From Bovifimicola ammoniilytica (GTDB taxonomy: Bacteria; Bacillota; Clostridia; Lachnospirales; Lachnospiraceae): 64,000 nt of DNA. The stretch lies in assembly GCF_025567085.1 (NCBI RefSeq), contig NZ_JAOQJN010000008.1, positions 1-64,000 on the forward strand. Direction: 5' to 3'. The notes under the pieces were generated by a model. It was not told the origin of the DNA, did no database searches, and saw only the letters and a list, made by a program, of their open reading frames with translations. Position numbers and translations under genes: made by a program. Shown one piece after another: positions 35,937-45,534 of the stretch (the stretch's first letter is position 1; every line of letters begins with the position of its first letter).

Positions 35937-37142
35937 TTATACAATATATTCTCTGACTATTCTTATATATTGATTAATAACATAATCAATCTCTTCGTCT
36001 GTAAGTCTGGTATGAAGTGGCAATGTTATTTCATTCTCAAATCTTCTATATGCATTAGGATAATCTTTAATATCAAAACCAAGCTGCTTATAAGCAGTCA
36101 GCATTGGCAATGGTTTATAATGAACATTACATGCTACTCCTGCCTCTGCCATTTTAATAATAATTTCATTTCTCATATCTTGTGTAATATCAGGAATTCT
36201 TGTTATATACAAATGTCCTGACGATGTATATTCATTAGTATAATGCTTCAACACTTCAATTCCAACAGGTATAAATGCATTATCATATTTTCTTATAATT
36301 TTCTGTCTCCTTGCAAGTAAACCTTTGTAACGCTTCATCTGTGCTAAGCCAATTCCTGCTGCTACATCTGTCATATTACATTTATACCATGGACCAATAA
36401 TATCATATTCCCATGCTCCAAGCTGCGTTTTAGCAAATGCATCTTTTGATTGCCCATGTAATGATAATAGCTGATATTGATGGTATATTTTCTCACTATC
36501 TATACCATTTATTTCCCGCCAGGTCACAGCACCACCCTCAGCGGTAGTAAGATTCTTAACTGCATGAAAACTAAAATTCGTAAAATCAGCAATACTTCCA
36601 ACCATTTTATCTTGCCATACCGCACCTAAAGCATGTGCAGCATCTGCCATAACTATAACTCTTCCAAATGCTTTTTGAAGTTCATTTTCAGGTTGAAATA
36701 ATTCTTTTTTACTTTCTACAATTTCATATATTCTGTTATAATCGCAAGGTATTCCTCCAATATCTACCGGAATAATTACCTTTGTTCTCTCTGTAATTGC
36801 CTCAGCTAATTTATCATAATCCATTTCCAGTGAGTCTTCCTGTGTATCAATTAACACAAGTTTTGCTCCTACATGGCAGACTACCGATGCACTCGCAGTA
36901 TATGTATATGCGCTTGTAATTACTTCATCACCGTCTTTTATACCTAACAGTCTCAATGTCATTTCTGCACATGACGTCTGCGAATTCAGACAGACTGCAC
37001 GATTAACACCACATAAACTAGCTACTTCTCTTTCTAATTCTTTTGTCCTTGGACCTGTTGTAATCCAGCCTGATTTTAACGCCTCAGTAACCTGAATAAT
37101 TTCTTCTTCAGTAATATCAGGTGGTGAAAACGGAATTTTCAT
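35937..37142 (-). CDS. DegT/DnrJ/EryC1 sugar aminotransferase
   Basis: 401 aa from the ATG at 37142. Its ribosome-binding site, GAGG 6 bases upstream, belongs to repeat E2; the in-frame ATG at 37154 lies on that site. PLP motifs: SAYTYTASASVVCHVGAKLVLID, VIVMADAAHALGA, and the lysine of FSFHAVKNLTTAEGGAV. The family aminates 4-keto sugars, like PglE or PseC. With the CapD/PglF-like dehydratase next to it, it probably makes UDP-4-amino-4,6-dideoxy-GlcNAc (inference). The N-acetyltransferase PglD for bacillosamine is not adjacent. Confidence 0.93.
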   Translation of the reverse strand: MKIPFSPPDITEEEIIQVTEALKSGWITTGPRTKELEREVASLCGVNRAVCLNSQTSCAEMTLRLLGIKDGDEVITSAYTYTASASVVCHVGAKLVLIDTQEDSLEMDYDKLAEAITERTKVIIPVDIGGIPCDYNRIYEIVESKKELFQPENELQKAFGRVIVMADAAHALGAVWQDKMVGSIADFTNFSFHAVKNLTTAEGGAVTWREINGIDSEKIYHQYQLLSLHGQSKDAFAKTQLGAWEYDIIGPWYKCNMTDVAAGIGLAQMKRYKGLLARRQKIIRKYDNAFIPVGIEVLKHYTNEYTSSGHLYITRIPDITQDMRNEIIIKMAEAGVACNVHYKPLPMLTAYKQLGFDIKDYPNAYRRFENEITLPLHTRLTDEEIDYVINQYIRIVREYIV

Positions 37143-37145
37143 ACT

Positions 37146-37292
37146 AATCCTCATTTCTGAGCGACTTATTGCGAAGAGACGATGAGAAATTCACACAAGC
37201 GATTTCTCATCTGCCATAAAAACTATTTACTTTCGCTCCTAAGCAAATAGCTGTGTGAAAAATAATTGCATCAGCATTATTTTTCATACTAG
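37146..37292 (-). repeat. Dispersed hairpin repeat, family E, copy 2
   Basis: About 147 bp, inverted relative to copy 1 at 11494. It contains a perfect stem GATGAGAAAT (37181-37190) with ATTTCTCATC (37202-37211). It is bounded on the dehydratase side by GGAGG plus ATG and on the aminotransferase side by GAGG plus ATG, the two boundaries being nearly the same sequence. A 26-codon ORF (MKNNADAIIF...) occupies 37207-37287. Confidence 0.75.
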
Positions 37293-37311
37293 CCTCCATT
37301 TCTTTACTATC

Positions 37312-39240
37312 TTATATTTTATTTTCTGATATTTCATTCAAGGCTATATTATTTACTTCTTCCGGGCTTCTAAATGTAGATACTGTCTTTCTCAATGCTT
37401 CCCTTGCCTTAGAATCATCTCCCGAATCACAGGCTTCTTTTAGAATCATAAGCCGGCTTCTAATTTCTTCTTCACTTAAAGCTGTATCTCTTTCTATAAA
37501 AATCAAACTGTTTGGAGTTCTGTCTAATGTCTCAGTTTTTACTAACAATTCTTCGTATAACTTTTCTCCCGGTCTAAGTCCTGTCTCTACTATCTCTATT
37601 CCCTTAACACCTGATAATCTAATCATATTTTCTGCCAAATCATAGATTTTGACCGGTTTTCCCATATCCAGGACAAAAAGTTCACCATTATCTGCCATAG
37701 CACCGCTTTGAAGTACCAATTGTGATGCTTCCGGAATAGTCATAAAATACCTTATTATTCGCTTATCTGTTATCGTTACAGGACCACCATTTGCTATCTG
37801 CTTTTTGAATAATGGAATAACTGAACCGGCACTGCCTAGTACATTTCCAAATCGTGTTGCACTATATTTGACTTTTCCATATGTACTTGCACTTTGCACT
37901 ATCATTTCACACATTCTCTTAGTTGCCCCCATAACATTAGTGGGGTTAACAGCCTTGTCCGTTGATACCATCATAAAGCGTTCAGCACCATATTTCTCAC
38001 AGAGATCTGCAACTATCTTTGTTCCAAAAACATTATTTTCAATAGCTTCTATGCAGTTATGTTCCATAAGTGGTACATGCTTATGTGCTGCTGCATTAAT
38101 TACTATCTGTGGATGGTACATTTCAAATACTCTTTCCATTGCCCTTATATTTGTAATCGATGCAATTTCAACCTGAATATTCAATTTACCTTCATATGCT
38201 ATCATTAATTCCTGTTGGATATCATATGCACCATTTTCATAAATATCCAGAATTATCATCTGTTTTGGATTCATTTTTGCTAACTGTCTGCACAACTCTG
38301 AGCCAATAGAACCTCCGCCTCCGGTAATTAAGACAACCTTATTTCTATAGTACTCATTTGTATGTTCATCAGCTACTACCAATGGTTTTCTGAACAACAA
38401 ATCTTCCGCATCAAATTCTCTTAAATGTCTCTTAACTCCTGCTGTATAAACTGTCGGATAATCATAGACCTTAACTTTATATCCTGCCTGTTTATAATAT
38501 TCATATAATTCTTTCTTCTTATCTGCCTCAAGTGATGGAATTGCAAGTACAATTTCCTGAACCTCATATTCACCTAATTTTCTAAATGTTGCCTCTTCAA
38601 CAGACCACACCGGAATACCATGTATCTCACGTCCAATTTTCTCTTCACTGATATCTATAAAACATCTTGGAATATATGCTGATTCTTCACTGTTAATAAG
38701 CTCTTCTGCAAAGCCTACTCCCACACGTCCTGCTCCAATAATAGCTATTTTTATTCTTTGGACTTCTTTATCAGTAACAGCCTTTATCCCAGAAAACATA
38801 TACAGAATTTCAGACAGAATCTTTCCCTTTACTGTTTCCTGATTACCGCATTTATAAGCATATCTGTACATCATTCGCAATGCCAATGCGCCCAGGAGAT
38901 TAATACAACTTAAACTGAGTGTTCTTGCAAATGTAATCTGTTGTATAGGCAGATTGAACGCCATTGTTAAATAAATTATAAATGCAATTCCATCTGCAAA
39001 AAGCAGACGGATATAACACTGAATACCTCCATATCTCCATATCTGTCCATATACATTACCCAATAGCCTTATTAAAAATATTATGCTTACTGATAAAACA
39101 GCCTGCTGAATCATTCCAATAATTGAAAGTTTATCGTCCCCCTCATAAAGTACCAGCAGTAAAATTGCTGCTACCAGATATACAAGCAAGTCATATAAAA
39201 CTAACAACCATTTAATATGATGTTTTTTATATCTTTTCAC
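37312..39240 (-). CDS. UDP-GlcNAc 4,6-dehydratase-like membrane protein (CapD/PglF family), GTG start
   Basis: 642 aa. Four N-terminal membrane helices (about 12-120), a small Rossmann domain (KIAIIGAGRVGVGFAEEL, about 165), and the C-terminal SDR domain with VLITGGGGSIGSELCRQL (about 290), AAHKHVPLMEHN and STDKAVNPTNVMGATKRMCE containing the catalytic Lys of the long FlaA1/PglF form. It removes water from UDP-GlcNAc to give the 4-keto-6-deoxy sugar. The start is GTG at 39240, with GAGG about 10 bases upstream. It pairs with the aminotransferase downstream. Confidence 0.93.
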   Translation of the reverse strand: MKRYKKHHIKWLLVLYDLLVYLVAAILLLVLYEGDDKLSIIGMIQQAVLSVSIIFLIRLLGNVYGQIWRYGGIQCYIRLLFADGIAFIIYLTMAFNLPIQQITFARTLSLSCINLLGALALRMMYRYAYKCGNQETVKGKILSEILYMFSGIKAVTDKEVQRIKIAIIGAGRVGVGFAEELINSEESAYIPRCFIDISEEKIGREIHGIPVWSVEEATFRKLGEYEVQEIVLAIPSLEADKKKELYEYYKQAGYKVKVYDYPTVYTAGVKRHLREFDAEDLLFRKPLVVADEHTNEYYRNKVVLITGGGGSIGSELCRQLAKMNPKQMIILDIYENGAYDIQQELMIAYEGKLNIQVEIASITNIRAMERVFEMYHPQIVINAAAHKHVPLMEHNCIEAIENNVFGTKIVADLCEKYGAERFMMVSTDKAVNPTNVMGATKRMCEMIVQSASTYGKVKYSATRFGNVLGSAGSVIPLFKKQIANGGPVTITDKRIIRYFMTIPEASQLVLQSGAMADNGELFVLDMGKPVKIYDLAENMIRLSGVKGIEIVETGLRPGEKLYEELLVKTETLDRTPNSLIFIERDTALSEEEIRSRLMILKEACDSGDDSKAREALRKTVSTFRSPEEVNNIALNEISENKI

Positions 39241-39309
39241 TTCGATATGTACCTCACTACTTACATTTTCTTTATGATATCAGTTAATAAATATTTGAAT
39301 AACATATTC

Positions 39310-40236
39310 TTAACGTATCTTTATCTTATCATTACTCATAAATATTTTATTTGCATATTTAATATACTTCCTCAATTCTCCTCTGTACGTTTTGTCAGCA
39401 ATTGAACGTAGAATAAACACAGAAGTATTCTGTAAATACACATAAATTCTTTCGAATATATTTATTTTAACATAATATCGTAAATAATAAAATGCACTTA
39501 TATACAAATAAAGACTTTGAAAGCCTTTTCCTCTCTTTGATGTTGACTTTCCGTTGTAATGAGTTACACTAGCTTCCGGAATATAACAGACTTTTTTATG
39601 CATTTTCTGCAGCTTATATGCAATTATCCATTCTTCACAATACAGAAATACGTTTTCATCAAAATATCCAATCCTCTTAAATATTTTAGAATCTATCATA
39701 AAACAGCAGCCACTAAGCATTCCATAAAATTCAAATTTGTCTTTCGTATATGGATATTCTGTAGCAAATCTGTTACTCTTATTTCTTAAATAATACAACG
39801 GCTTCTTAGAACACATATATAGCATAAAATCATATGTTTTTCTTAATAATTGAGTTTCATTTCCATTATAGTCATGAACTGATGGTCCTGTCACTGCAAC
39901 ATCTTTAGAAATATTTTCGCTCATTAATTTTAATGCATTGTTATTAAATATAACATCACTGTTAACAATACATATTCTATCATATTTTTCTGTATCTAAT
40001 TGCTTGCATATGTAATTATTTCCTGCAGAGTAACCTTCATTTTTCTTAGTTTTAAATACCATTACTTTATGATTTTTCTCATATTTATCCGCAAGAAATT
40101 CATATGAACCATCTTTTGAATCATTGTCTACAATAAAAACCTCATATTCAATATCTTGTGTATGTGCAATAATTGACTCTACACATTTTATAGTTTCTTC
40201 TTTAGTTTTATAATTTAAAACTATTACCGCCACCAT
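39310..40236 (-). CDS. Glycosyltransferase family 2 (rhamnosyltransferase-like)
   Basis: 308 aa. MVAVIVLNYKTKEETIKCVESI, VFIVDNDSKDGSYEFL, NEGYSAGNNYICKQL and NSDVIFNN give the WbbL/RfbN-type GT2 pattern, then SGCCFMIDSKIFKRIGYFDENVFLYCEEWIIAYKL. A basic C-terminal region could sit on the membrane. The donor could be dTDP-rhamnose, since RmlD is in the cluster, but this is a guess. Preceded by a short remnant of a GT4 gene. Confidence 0.88.
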   Translation of the reverse strand: MVAVIVLNYKTKEETIKCVESIIAHTQDIEYEVFIVDNDSKDGSYEFLADKYEKNHKVMVFKTKKNEGYSAGNNYICKQLDTEKYDRICIVNSDVIFNNNALKLMSENISKDVAVTGPSVHDYNGNETQLLRKTYDFMLYMCSKKPLYYLRNKSNRFATEYPYTKDKFEFYGMLSGCCFMIDSKIFKRIGYFDENVFLYCEEWIIAYKLQKMHKKVCYIPEASVTHYNGKSTSKRGKGFQSLYLYISAFYYLRYYVKINIFERIYVYLQNTSVFILRSIADKTYRGELRKYIKYANKIFMSNDKIKIR

Positions 40237-40265
40237 TGTATTCTTTCACCTTTTCCTTAATAATT

Positions 40266-40466
40266 TTAATATTTTTTGTATCTTTTATTTATTCTATTAA
40301 TACAATTTATTGCAGTTGTAATCCCCTTTTCTTTGCATACCCTGCTAAATGTACAAAATTCATAAATTTCCTTTTGAGGATATATTATATCATTTTCATT
40401 AATGCATTTTATTTTTTTGAAATTTGGTAATACTTCCGCGTTTTTTATTCCTATTCTCATATTCAT
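40266..40466 (-). pseudogene. Remnant of a GT4 glycosyltransferase
   Basis: A 66-codon ORF whose ATG overlaps the stop of the gene before it (ATGA). The residues VLPNFKKIKCIN... IYEFCTFSRVCKEKGITTAINCINRIN resemble the middle of GT4 enzymes around the start of the donor-binding domain (LPNFK...CTFSRV-KEKGI). No N-terminal Rossmann part and no C-terminal EX7E part are found next to it. I read it as the leftover of a deleted gene, still placed for coupled translation. It could be a short novel protein, but that is less likely. Confidence 0.55.
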
Positions 40467-41446
40467 ACCTTTCTAATACTAACTTCTTTTCTATCTATTC
40501 CCATAATCTCCGTTAAATAATTATATTCCGCTTCAACATAATGTTTTCTCTTACTCCAAATTATTTCATATATAAAATAATAATATTTAGATGGGCATTT
40601 TAGTAATAGCCAAAAGAACTTAATAAGTCCGCCTTTTCCACTAATCTCTTTAAGTTTCTTTGATTTCATTACAACTTTATTATCCAAATAATTCTTATAT
40701 AATATTTCATATAGTTTTTCCCTGTCTTTGTCTATTAACAGTTCCCACTTTCTGTTCTTAGATGTAGATATTCCACCTCCGTATTCATACCACACAACAT
40801 TTTTATTCATATGATATATGTTATGATTATCTGCTGCTGCAATATATGTCATAAAATCTTCTGCGTATATTACTCTACCATCTAACATATGTAGCAATCT
40901 GTACATATACTCTTTTTCATATACAATTCCTGCACCCACAATTCCATTCCAACATAGTAATATACTTGTCTGGACTTTTGACAGATTATATGGTTGTTTA
41001 TCAAACACCTTTATATTATATGGCTTTGTATTACTATATTGTAATATCTGTTTATCTTTATAGCTAAACGGAACTACATTCCCAAAAGCAATTTTGGCAG
41101 CTCTCTTATTTACATAATCAAATATCTCTCTCAATATGTGATTATTATACAGAAAATCGCCCGGAGATATCACCTTAATATATTTTCCTGATGCATTACT
41201 TACACCATTCAATATATTAATTACAGTCCCTCTATTCTCTTCTAATTTTACAAGTCTGTAATTATAAAATTTCTTCTCTGTAAAATATTTCTCTATATTT
41301 TCGAAACAATCTTTAGTCGAACCATCATCGCATATAACTATCTCAAATTCTATATCTTTCTGATTAATTATAGAATTTAATGTATAAATAACTTTTTGTA
41401 TATCCGGGTTAAATTGAGCTACTAATACAGTAATATCCATTTTCAT
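40463..41446 (-). CDS. Glycosyltransferase family 2
   Basis: 327 aa. ITVLVAQFNPDIQKVIYTLNSIINQKDIEFEIVICDDGSTKDC is a GT2 start with the DDGS motif, followed by NRGTVINILNGVSNASGKYIKVISPGDFLY, where the usual DxD reads PGD. The C-terminal part is helical and basic. The altered DxD may change metal binding or donor choice; the fold is otherwise clear. It sits 39 bp behind the FdtB-like aminotransferase, in the same operon. Confidence 0.88.
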   Translation of the reverse strand: MKMDITVLVAQFNPDIQKVIYTLNSIINQKDIEFEIVICDDGSTKDCFENIEKYFTEKKFYNYRLVKLEENRGTVINILNGVSNASGKYIKVISPGDFLYNNHILREIFDYVNKRAAKIAFGNVVPFSYKDKQILQYSNTKPYNIKVFDKQPYNLSKVQTSILLCWNGIVGAGIVYEKEYMYRLLHMLDGRVIYAEDFMTYIAAADNHNIYHMNKNVVWYEYGGGISTSKNRKWELLIDKDREKLYEILYKNYLDNKVVMKSKKLKEISGKGGLIKFFWLLLKCPSKYYYFIYEIIWSKRKHYVEAEYNYLTEIMGIDRKEVSIRKV

Positions 41447-41485
41447 AATTCCTCGTGTTCCATATAACTAATTAGTTTATTACTT

Positions 41486-42598
41486 CTATGCATCAAATCT
41501 ATTTAACATATCTATCACATATTCTATCTGTTTTTCGCTTATTCCATAATACATAGGAATACTAAGTATTGTATCACTTATACGCTCAGATATTTCGTAT
41601 GTTTCTTTACTGATTTCTGAATTTCTATATGCTTCCTGTTTATGTATAGGTATTGGATAATGCTTTACTGTTCCAATTCCATTTTCATTAAGATATTTCT
41701 CTAATTCATCTCGTTTTTCGCATCGAATTGCAAAAATATGATAAATATGCTTATATTCATCATTTGATTTTAATGGCATTATTATCTTATCGTTATTAAT
41801 TCCATCTAAATATTTTTGTGCCACATTTCTTCTAAACTGATTCCATTTATCTAAATACTTTAACTTAACTGATAAAAAACCTGCCTGCAATTCATCTAAC
41901 CTGCTATTATTACCAAGATAAATGTGGTGATATTTATAATCTGAACCATAATTACCAATAGCCCTGCATTTATCAGCTAATTCTTTATTATTGGTAACTA
42001 TACAGCCACCATCTCCTAATGCTCCAAGATTCTTTCCCGGATAAAAGCTAAATGCTGCAGCCATCGACATATTTCCAGCTTTCACACCTTTATATGTTGC
42101 TCCATGAGCCTGTGCTGCATCTTCTATTATATATAATCCATATTTCCGTCCAATAGCACATATCTTGTCCATATCAGCCATTCTTCCCTGTAAATGAACA
42201 GCAATGATTGCCTTGGTCTTTTTTGTTATCTTCTCTTCTATTAAATTACAATCAATATTATATGTTGTAATATCAGGCTCAACCATAACAACATCGGCTC
42301 CTGCATAAGTAACCGCTAAAGCTGTAGCAATATAGGTATTTGATGGAATTATTACTTCATCTCCTTTACCTATTCCTAATGCCTTTAATATAATATATAT
42401 AGAGTCTAATCCTGTTCCTGTTCCAACACAATATTGCGTTCCACAATATTCACTGAAGTCATGCTCAAATTTTTTACAATAATTTCCATTAATAAATATA
42501 TTTTTACTGTATATATCATTGAATACTTCTTTCATCTCATCTTCTATCTCATTGTGCATAGGTTCAAAAGATACAAATGGCACTTTCATGTTTGTCAC
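41486..42598 (-). CDS. dTDP-3-oxo-sugar 3-aminotransferase (FdtB/QdtB-like)
   Basis: 370 aa, DegT/DnrJ/EryC1 fold. Motifs: GTGTGLDSIYIILKALGIGKGDEVIIPSNTYIATALAVTYAGA, IIEDAAQAHGATYKG, and the PLP lysine of AFSFYPGKNLGALGDGG. The YPGKNLGALGD form is typical of the 3-aminotransferases FdtB/QdtB/TylB. The gene overlaps the FdtA-like ketoisomerase by 4 bp (ATGA), so both act in sequence on dTDP-4-keto-6-deoxyglucose to give a 3-amino-3,6-dideoxyhexose. Confidence 0.92.
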   Translation of the reverse strand: MTNMKVPFVSFEPMHNEIEDEMKEVFNDIYSKNIFINGNYCKKFEHDFSEYCGTQYCVGTGTGLDSIYIILKALGIGKGDEVIIPSNTYIATALAVTYAGADVVMVEPDITTYNIDCNLIEEKITKKTKAIIAVHLQGRMADMDKICAIGRKYGLYIIEDAAQAHGATYKGVKAGNMSMAAAFSFYPGKNLGALGDGGCIVTNNKELADKCRAIGNYGSDYKYHHIYLGNNSRLDELQAGFLSVKLKYLDKWNQFRRNVAQKYLDGINNDKIIMPLKSNDEYKHIYHIFAIRCEKRDELEKYLNENGIGTVKHYPIPIHKQEAYRNSEISKETYEISERISDTILSIPMYYGISEKQIEYVIDMLNRFDA

Positions 42599-42996
42599 CT
42601 CTTATTTATAAATTCAAGAAATTCATCATAATCTCTTATATAGTCATTATTATCGTACAATTCAGATGCCAAAACAAGTAAAACCGCATCTGGTGAGAAA
42701 TCATACATCTCCCTCCAAATATCATTAGCTATGTACAATCCCTCATATGGCTTCTCCAGAGGGATAATCTTTTTCTCTGAACCGTTATCTAATAGTACCT
42801 TACAACTTCCATGTATACATACTAAAATCTGCTCAAGTGATTTGTGAGCATGAAATCCTCTATGCACACCCTCTAATGTATCATACATATAATATACTCG
42901 TTTTATTCTGAACGGTATATCCTTAAACTCCTCTAATGCCACTAATTGTCCCCTGTCATCACCATGTGGCTGAAAAACATATTTTACAACTTGCAT
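42595..42996 (-). CDS. dTDP-4-keto-6-deoxyglucose 3,4-ketoisomerase (FdtA/QdtA-like)
   Basis: 133 aa cupin of the FdtA/QdtA (WxcM-like) family. DDRGQLVALEEFKDIPFRIKRVYYMYDT, GVHRGFHAHKSLEQILVCIHGSCKV with the two catalytic His, and LYIANDIWREMYDFSPDAVLLVLASELYD. The isomer made (galacto as FdtA, gluco as QdtA) cannot be decided from sequence by eye. Overlaps FdtB by 4 bp and follows the flippase by 12 bp. Confidence 0.93.
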   Translation of the reverse strand: MQVVKYVFQPHGDDRGQLVALEEFKDIPFRIKRVYYMYDTLEGVHRGFHAHKSLEQILVCIHGSCKVLLDNGSEKKIIPLEKPYEGLYIANDIWREMYDFSPDAVLLVLASELYDNNDYIRDYDEFLEFINKR

Positions 42997-43008
42997 TTTT
43001 CCTCCTTT

Positions 43009-44541
43009 CTAGGCATTCTTTTTCATAAGCCTTCTCCATATATATTTAAATTCATCTGTCCTTCCAAAACATATCAAAAATATTACGTTAAATCCAACAA
43101 TACATATAATCATTTTTATTATAAAATATAATATTGAATCTGAAAATAGGTTACATACATTTTCTAGTGCAATATAACCTACCAATGTTATAACTACCCA
43201 TGTAAAATATTTTTTAAAATATTCTATGCAGGAGGATGCAAATATAAACTTATATACCAGATATGGAACTCTCCACCATGAGGTTAATAAATTGCTTATA
43301 ATTGTTCCAAGTATTACACCTGATATCCCTATTTTTTTTGCCAGAATTATTGATATAATTAAATTTAATACAGACTCTATTATTGTTCTTGCTTTATCTT
43401 TTACAAACAAACCATTACTATTTATAAATGACGAATTTATTATATTACTTAGAGTTATGTTTAAACTAATTGTAATTAATACTATTACTTTTTTAGACAA
43501 AAGTAAACTAGTATCCTGCCATATTGAATATATAAATGGATTAATTAACACACATACACATCCGGTACATAAACTATTTATCCACATATTTATAAATTGC
43601 AAATTGTTATATAAGTTACGTTTTTCATTATTATTAGCATTAATGCTATAATTTCCAATAGACGATGTTATGTTCCCCAATAGTGCATTAACAATATTAT
43701 TTAGCATCGTTGTTATCATCAGGTAATTTGAATATATTCCTACTGCAATTATTCCTACATATTTTGATAAAACAAGATTATCTGTCGCCGTTAATATTAC
43801 ATAACCTATTCTGTGACACATCAATGCTTTTGAATCATTAACTATTTTTTTTATACTATCCCTGTCTAATTTATCCTTATTATCAAACACATCTTTATAT
43901 TTTTTATATGTATACCGACTTAATATATAATTAGACGCAACAGTGATTATTATATTTATAATTAATGTAGCTATATATTCTTTTGTAATTAATAAGACTA
44001 TTATCATCAATCCATACTGTACTATATTTGCAATTGAATCTGCAATAGCCTTTACATACCCTCTTTGGTCTGCTTCTAACAATGACTGTTTATATACAAA
44101 AATATAGCTTAACACATTCTGGAATACAAATAGTACATAAACAATATATATATTTACATCTTTAGGAACTTCTGACATATCTTTAATCAGAAAATTCAAA
44201 AATGGCATAATAAGTATTCCAATAAAAAATAATGATATCGCAACAACATTATAAAATTTTTTATAGAAATTCATCAACTCTGCAACTCTGTTTTCATCAT
44301 TATTTTTTATTGGTTCATATAAATAATATATGATTACACTTCCTATTCCCAAATCAGCTAACGAAAAAACTACTGTTATATTAGAAAAAAGTCCTGTAAT
44401 ACCTAAATATTCTTTTGAAAGAACCATTACAAAAATTATTCTGTATGCAAATGCCATTATAGCTTTAATAATCTGATTGATTAAAAAACTTAATGAAATC
44501 AGCTTTACATTCTTCATTCTTGGTTGATTATTAAAATTCAT
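43009..44541 (-). CDS. Wzx-like polysaccharide flippase
   Basis: 510 aa with about 12-14 predicted membrane helices and the MOP/Wzx pattern: an early KEYLGITGLFSNITVVFSLADLGIGSVIIYYLY, a cytoplasmic loop rich in Lys/Asp, and LNIIISIILAKKIGISGVILGTIISNLL near the C-terminus. It would flip the undecaprenyl-linked repeat unit across the membrane. No Wzy polymerase is found near it in this window. Confidence 0.9.
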   Translation of the reverse strand: MNFNNQPRMKNVKLISLSFLINQIIKAIMAFAYRIIFVMVLSKEYLGITGLFSNITVVFSLADLGIGSVIIYYLYEPIKNNDENRVAELMNFYKKFYNVVAISLFFIGILIMPFLNFLIKDMSEVPKDVNIYIVYVLFVFQNVLSYIFVYKQSLLEADQRGYVKAIADSIANIVQYGLMIIVLLITKEYIATLIINIIITVASNYILSRYTYKKYKDVFDNKDKLDRDSIKKIVNDSKALMCHRIGYVILTATDNLVLSKYVGIIAVGIYSNYLMITTMLNNIVNALLGNITSSIGNYSINANNNEKRNLYNNLQFINMWINSLCTGCVCVLINPFIYSIWQDTSLLLSKKVIVLITISLNITLSNIINSSFINSNGLFVKDKARTIIESVLNLIISIILAKKIGISGVILGTIISNLLTSWWRVPYLVYKFIFASSCIEYFKKYFTWVVITLVGYIALENVCNLFSDSILYFIIKMIICIVGFNVIFLICFGRTDEFKYIWRRLMKKNA

Positions 44542-44550
44542 TTATGTTTT

Positions 44551-45534
44551 CTATCTACTAAATAATTCAGGATATGTTTCATATAAAAAATCTTCCACAC
44601 AAAGATATTTCTTTACTCTCTCAAAATTATCAAGTATTGCTTCCTTTCTGTCTTCGTAATCTGCTTTATTGCATTTATCAATTATATTATCTATATTCTC
44701 TAAATCTTTTTCTTTAATAATAATAATACCATCTTTATTAAAAAATTTATCTATTTTTTCTGCTCCTAAGTATATTGGAATCGTCATTGATGCAAAACAA
44801 TTTAATAATTTCTCTGTAAAATAAAATTCATTTATATTATTTTCAATAGCAAAACTATATCTGTAATTTGTTAACGATTCTGCTATTTTTATATTTTTAC
44901 CACCATCAAAAGTTCCAAAAACATCACCTTTTCCCGTATTTTTCAAATATCTTGCAATTTCCATTCTTACTTTATGCAAATGACACATATTCTTATCCGA
45001 TGACACAATTGAAATATTCCTGTCTTTTTTTAAATATAATTTTTCATCTAATTGTCCACCACCATGTTTGGTTCCATAATAAACTCCTGCTGCCGGTACA
45101 TATATTGCATTGCTATAATTATTTAATATCTTAGCTGAATGAGTAAATATTTTATCAAATTCATTACTTAATCCCGGATTTCTGTCAAAAATTTCGTAGT
45201 CTCCCGGAAAAATAGCCTCAGATTCTATTAAATATGCATATTTTTTTTGCGGATTTCCTTTAGTCTCAGTTATATAATTATGACTATAAACATGTATTGG
45301 TAATCTGAATGAATATCGGTCCCAGAATAAATGTAAAGGCATTCTTCCATAAGTGAAACTATACGGATATGTCCAAGACTGATTATCTCTTAAATACCAT
45401 ACATTCATTTGCTCACCATTAGCATTATATAATTCAGGTTCTTCTATATTAGTGAAACCACTATATTTTTCATTTTCCTTATTTTTCTTTTTAATATGCA
45501 TATCATTTATGCATTTTCTTATATAACTTCTCAT
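44551..45534 (-). CDS. Glycosyltransferase family 10 (fucosyltransferase-like)
   Basis: 327 aa. The C-terminal half has the GT10 donor-binding motif: YRYSFAIENNINEFYFTEKLLNCF followed by TIPIYLGA, with the FxxEN and TEKL elements used to bind GDP-fucose in alpha-1,3/4-fucosyltransferases. The N-terminal half has WTYPYSFTYGRMPLHLFWDRYSF. Fucose itself is not certain, since no GDP-fucose genes are in the window and a dideoxy-amino sugar could be the donor. Start ATG 45534 overlaps the previous gene by 32 bp; GAGAGG lies 9 bases upstream. Confidence 0.88.
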   Translation of the reverse strand: MRSYIRKCINDMHIKKKNKENEKYSGFTNIEEPELYNANGEQMNVWYLRDNQSWTYPYSFTYGRMPLHLFWDRYSFRLPIHVYSHNYITETKGNPQKKYAYLIESEAIFPGDYEIFDRNPGLSNEFDKIFTHSAKILNNYSNAIYVPAAGVYYGTKHGGGQLDEKLYLKKDRNISIVSSDKNMCHLHKVRMEIARYLKNTGKGDVFGTFDGGKNIKIAESLTNYRYSFAIENNINEFYFTEKLLNCFASMTIPIYLGAEKIDKFFNKDGIIIIKEKDLENIDNIIDKCNKADYEDRKEAILDNFERVKKYLCVEDFLYETYPELFSR

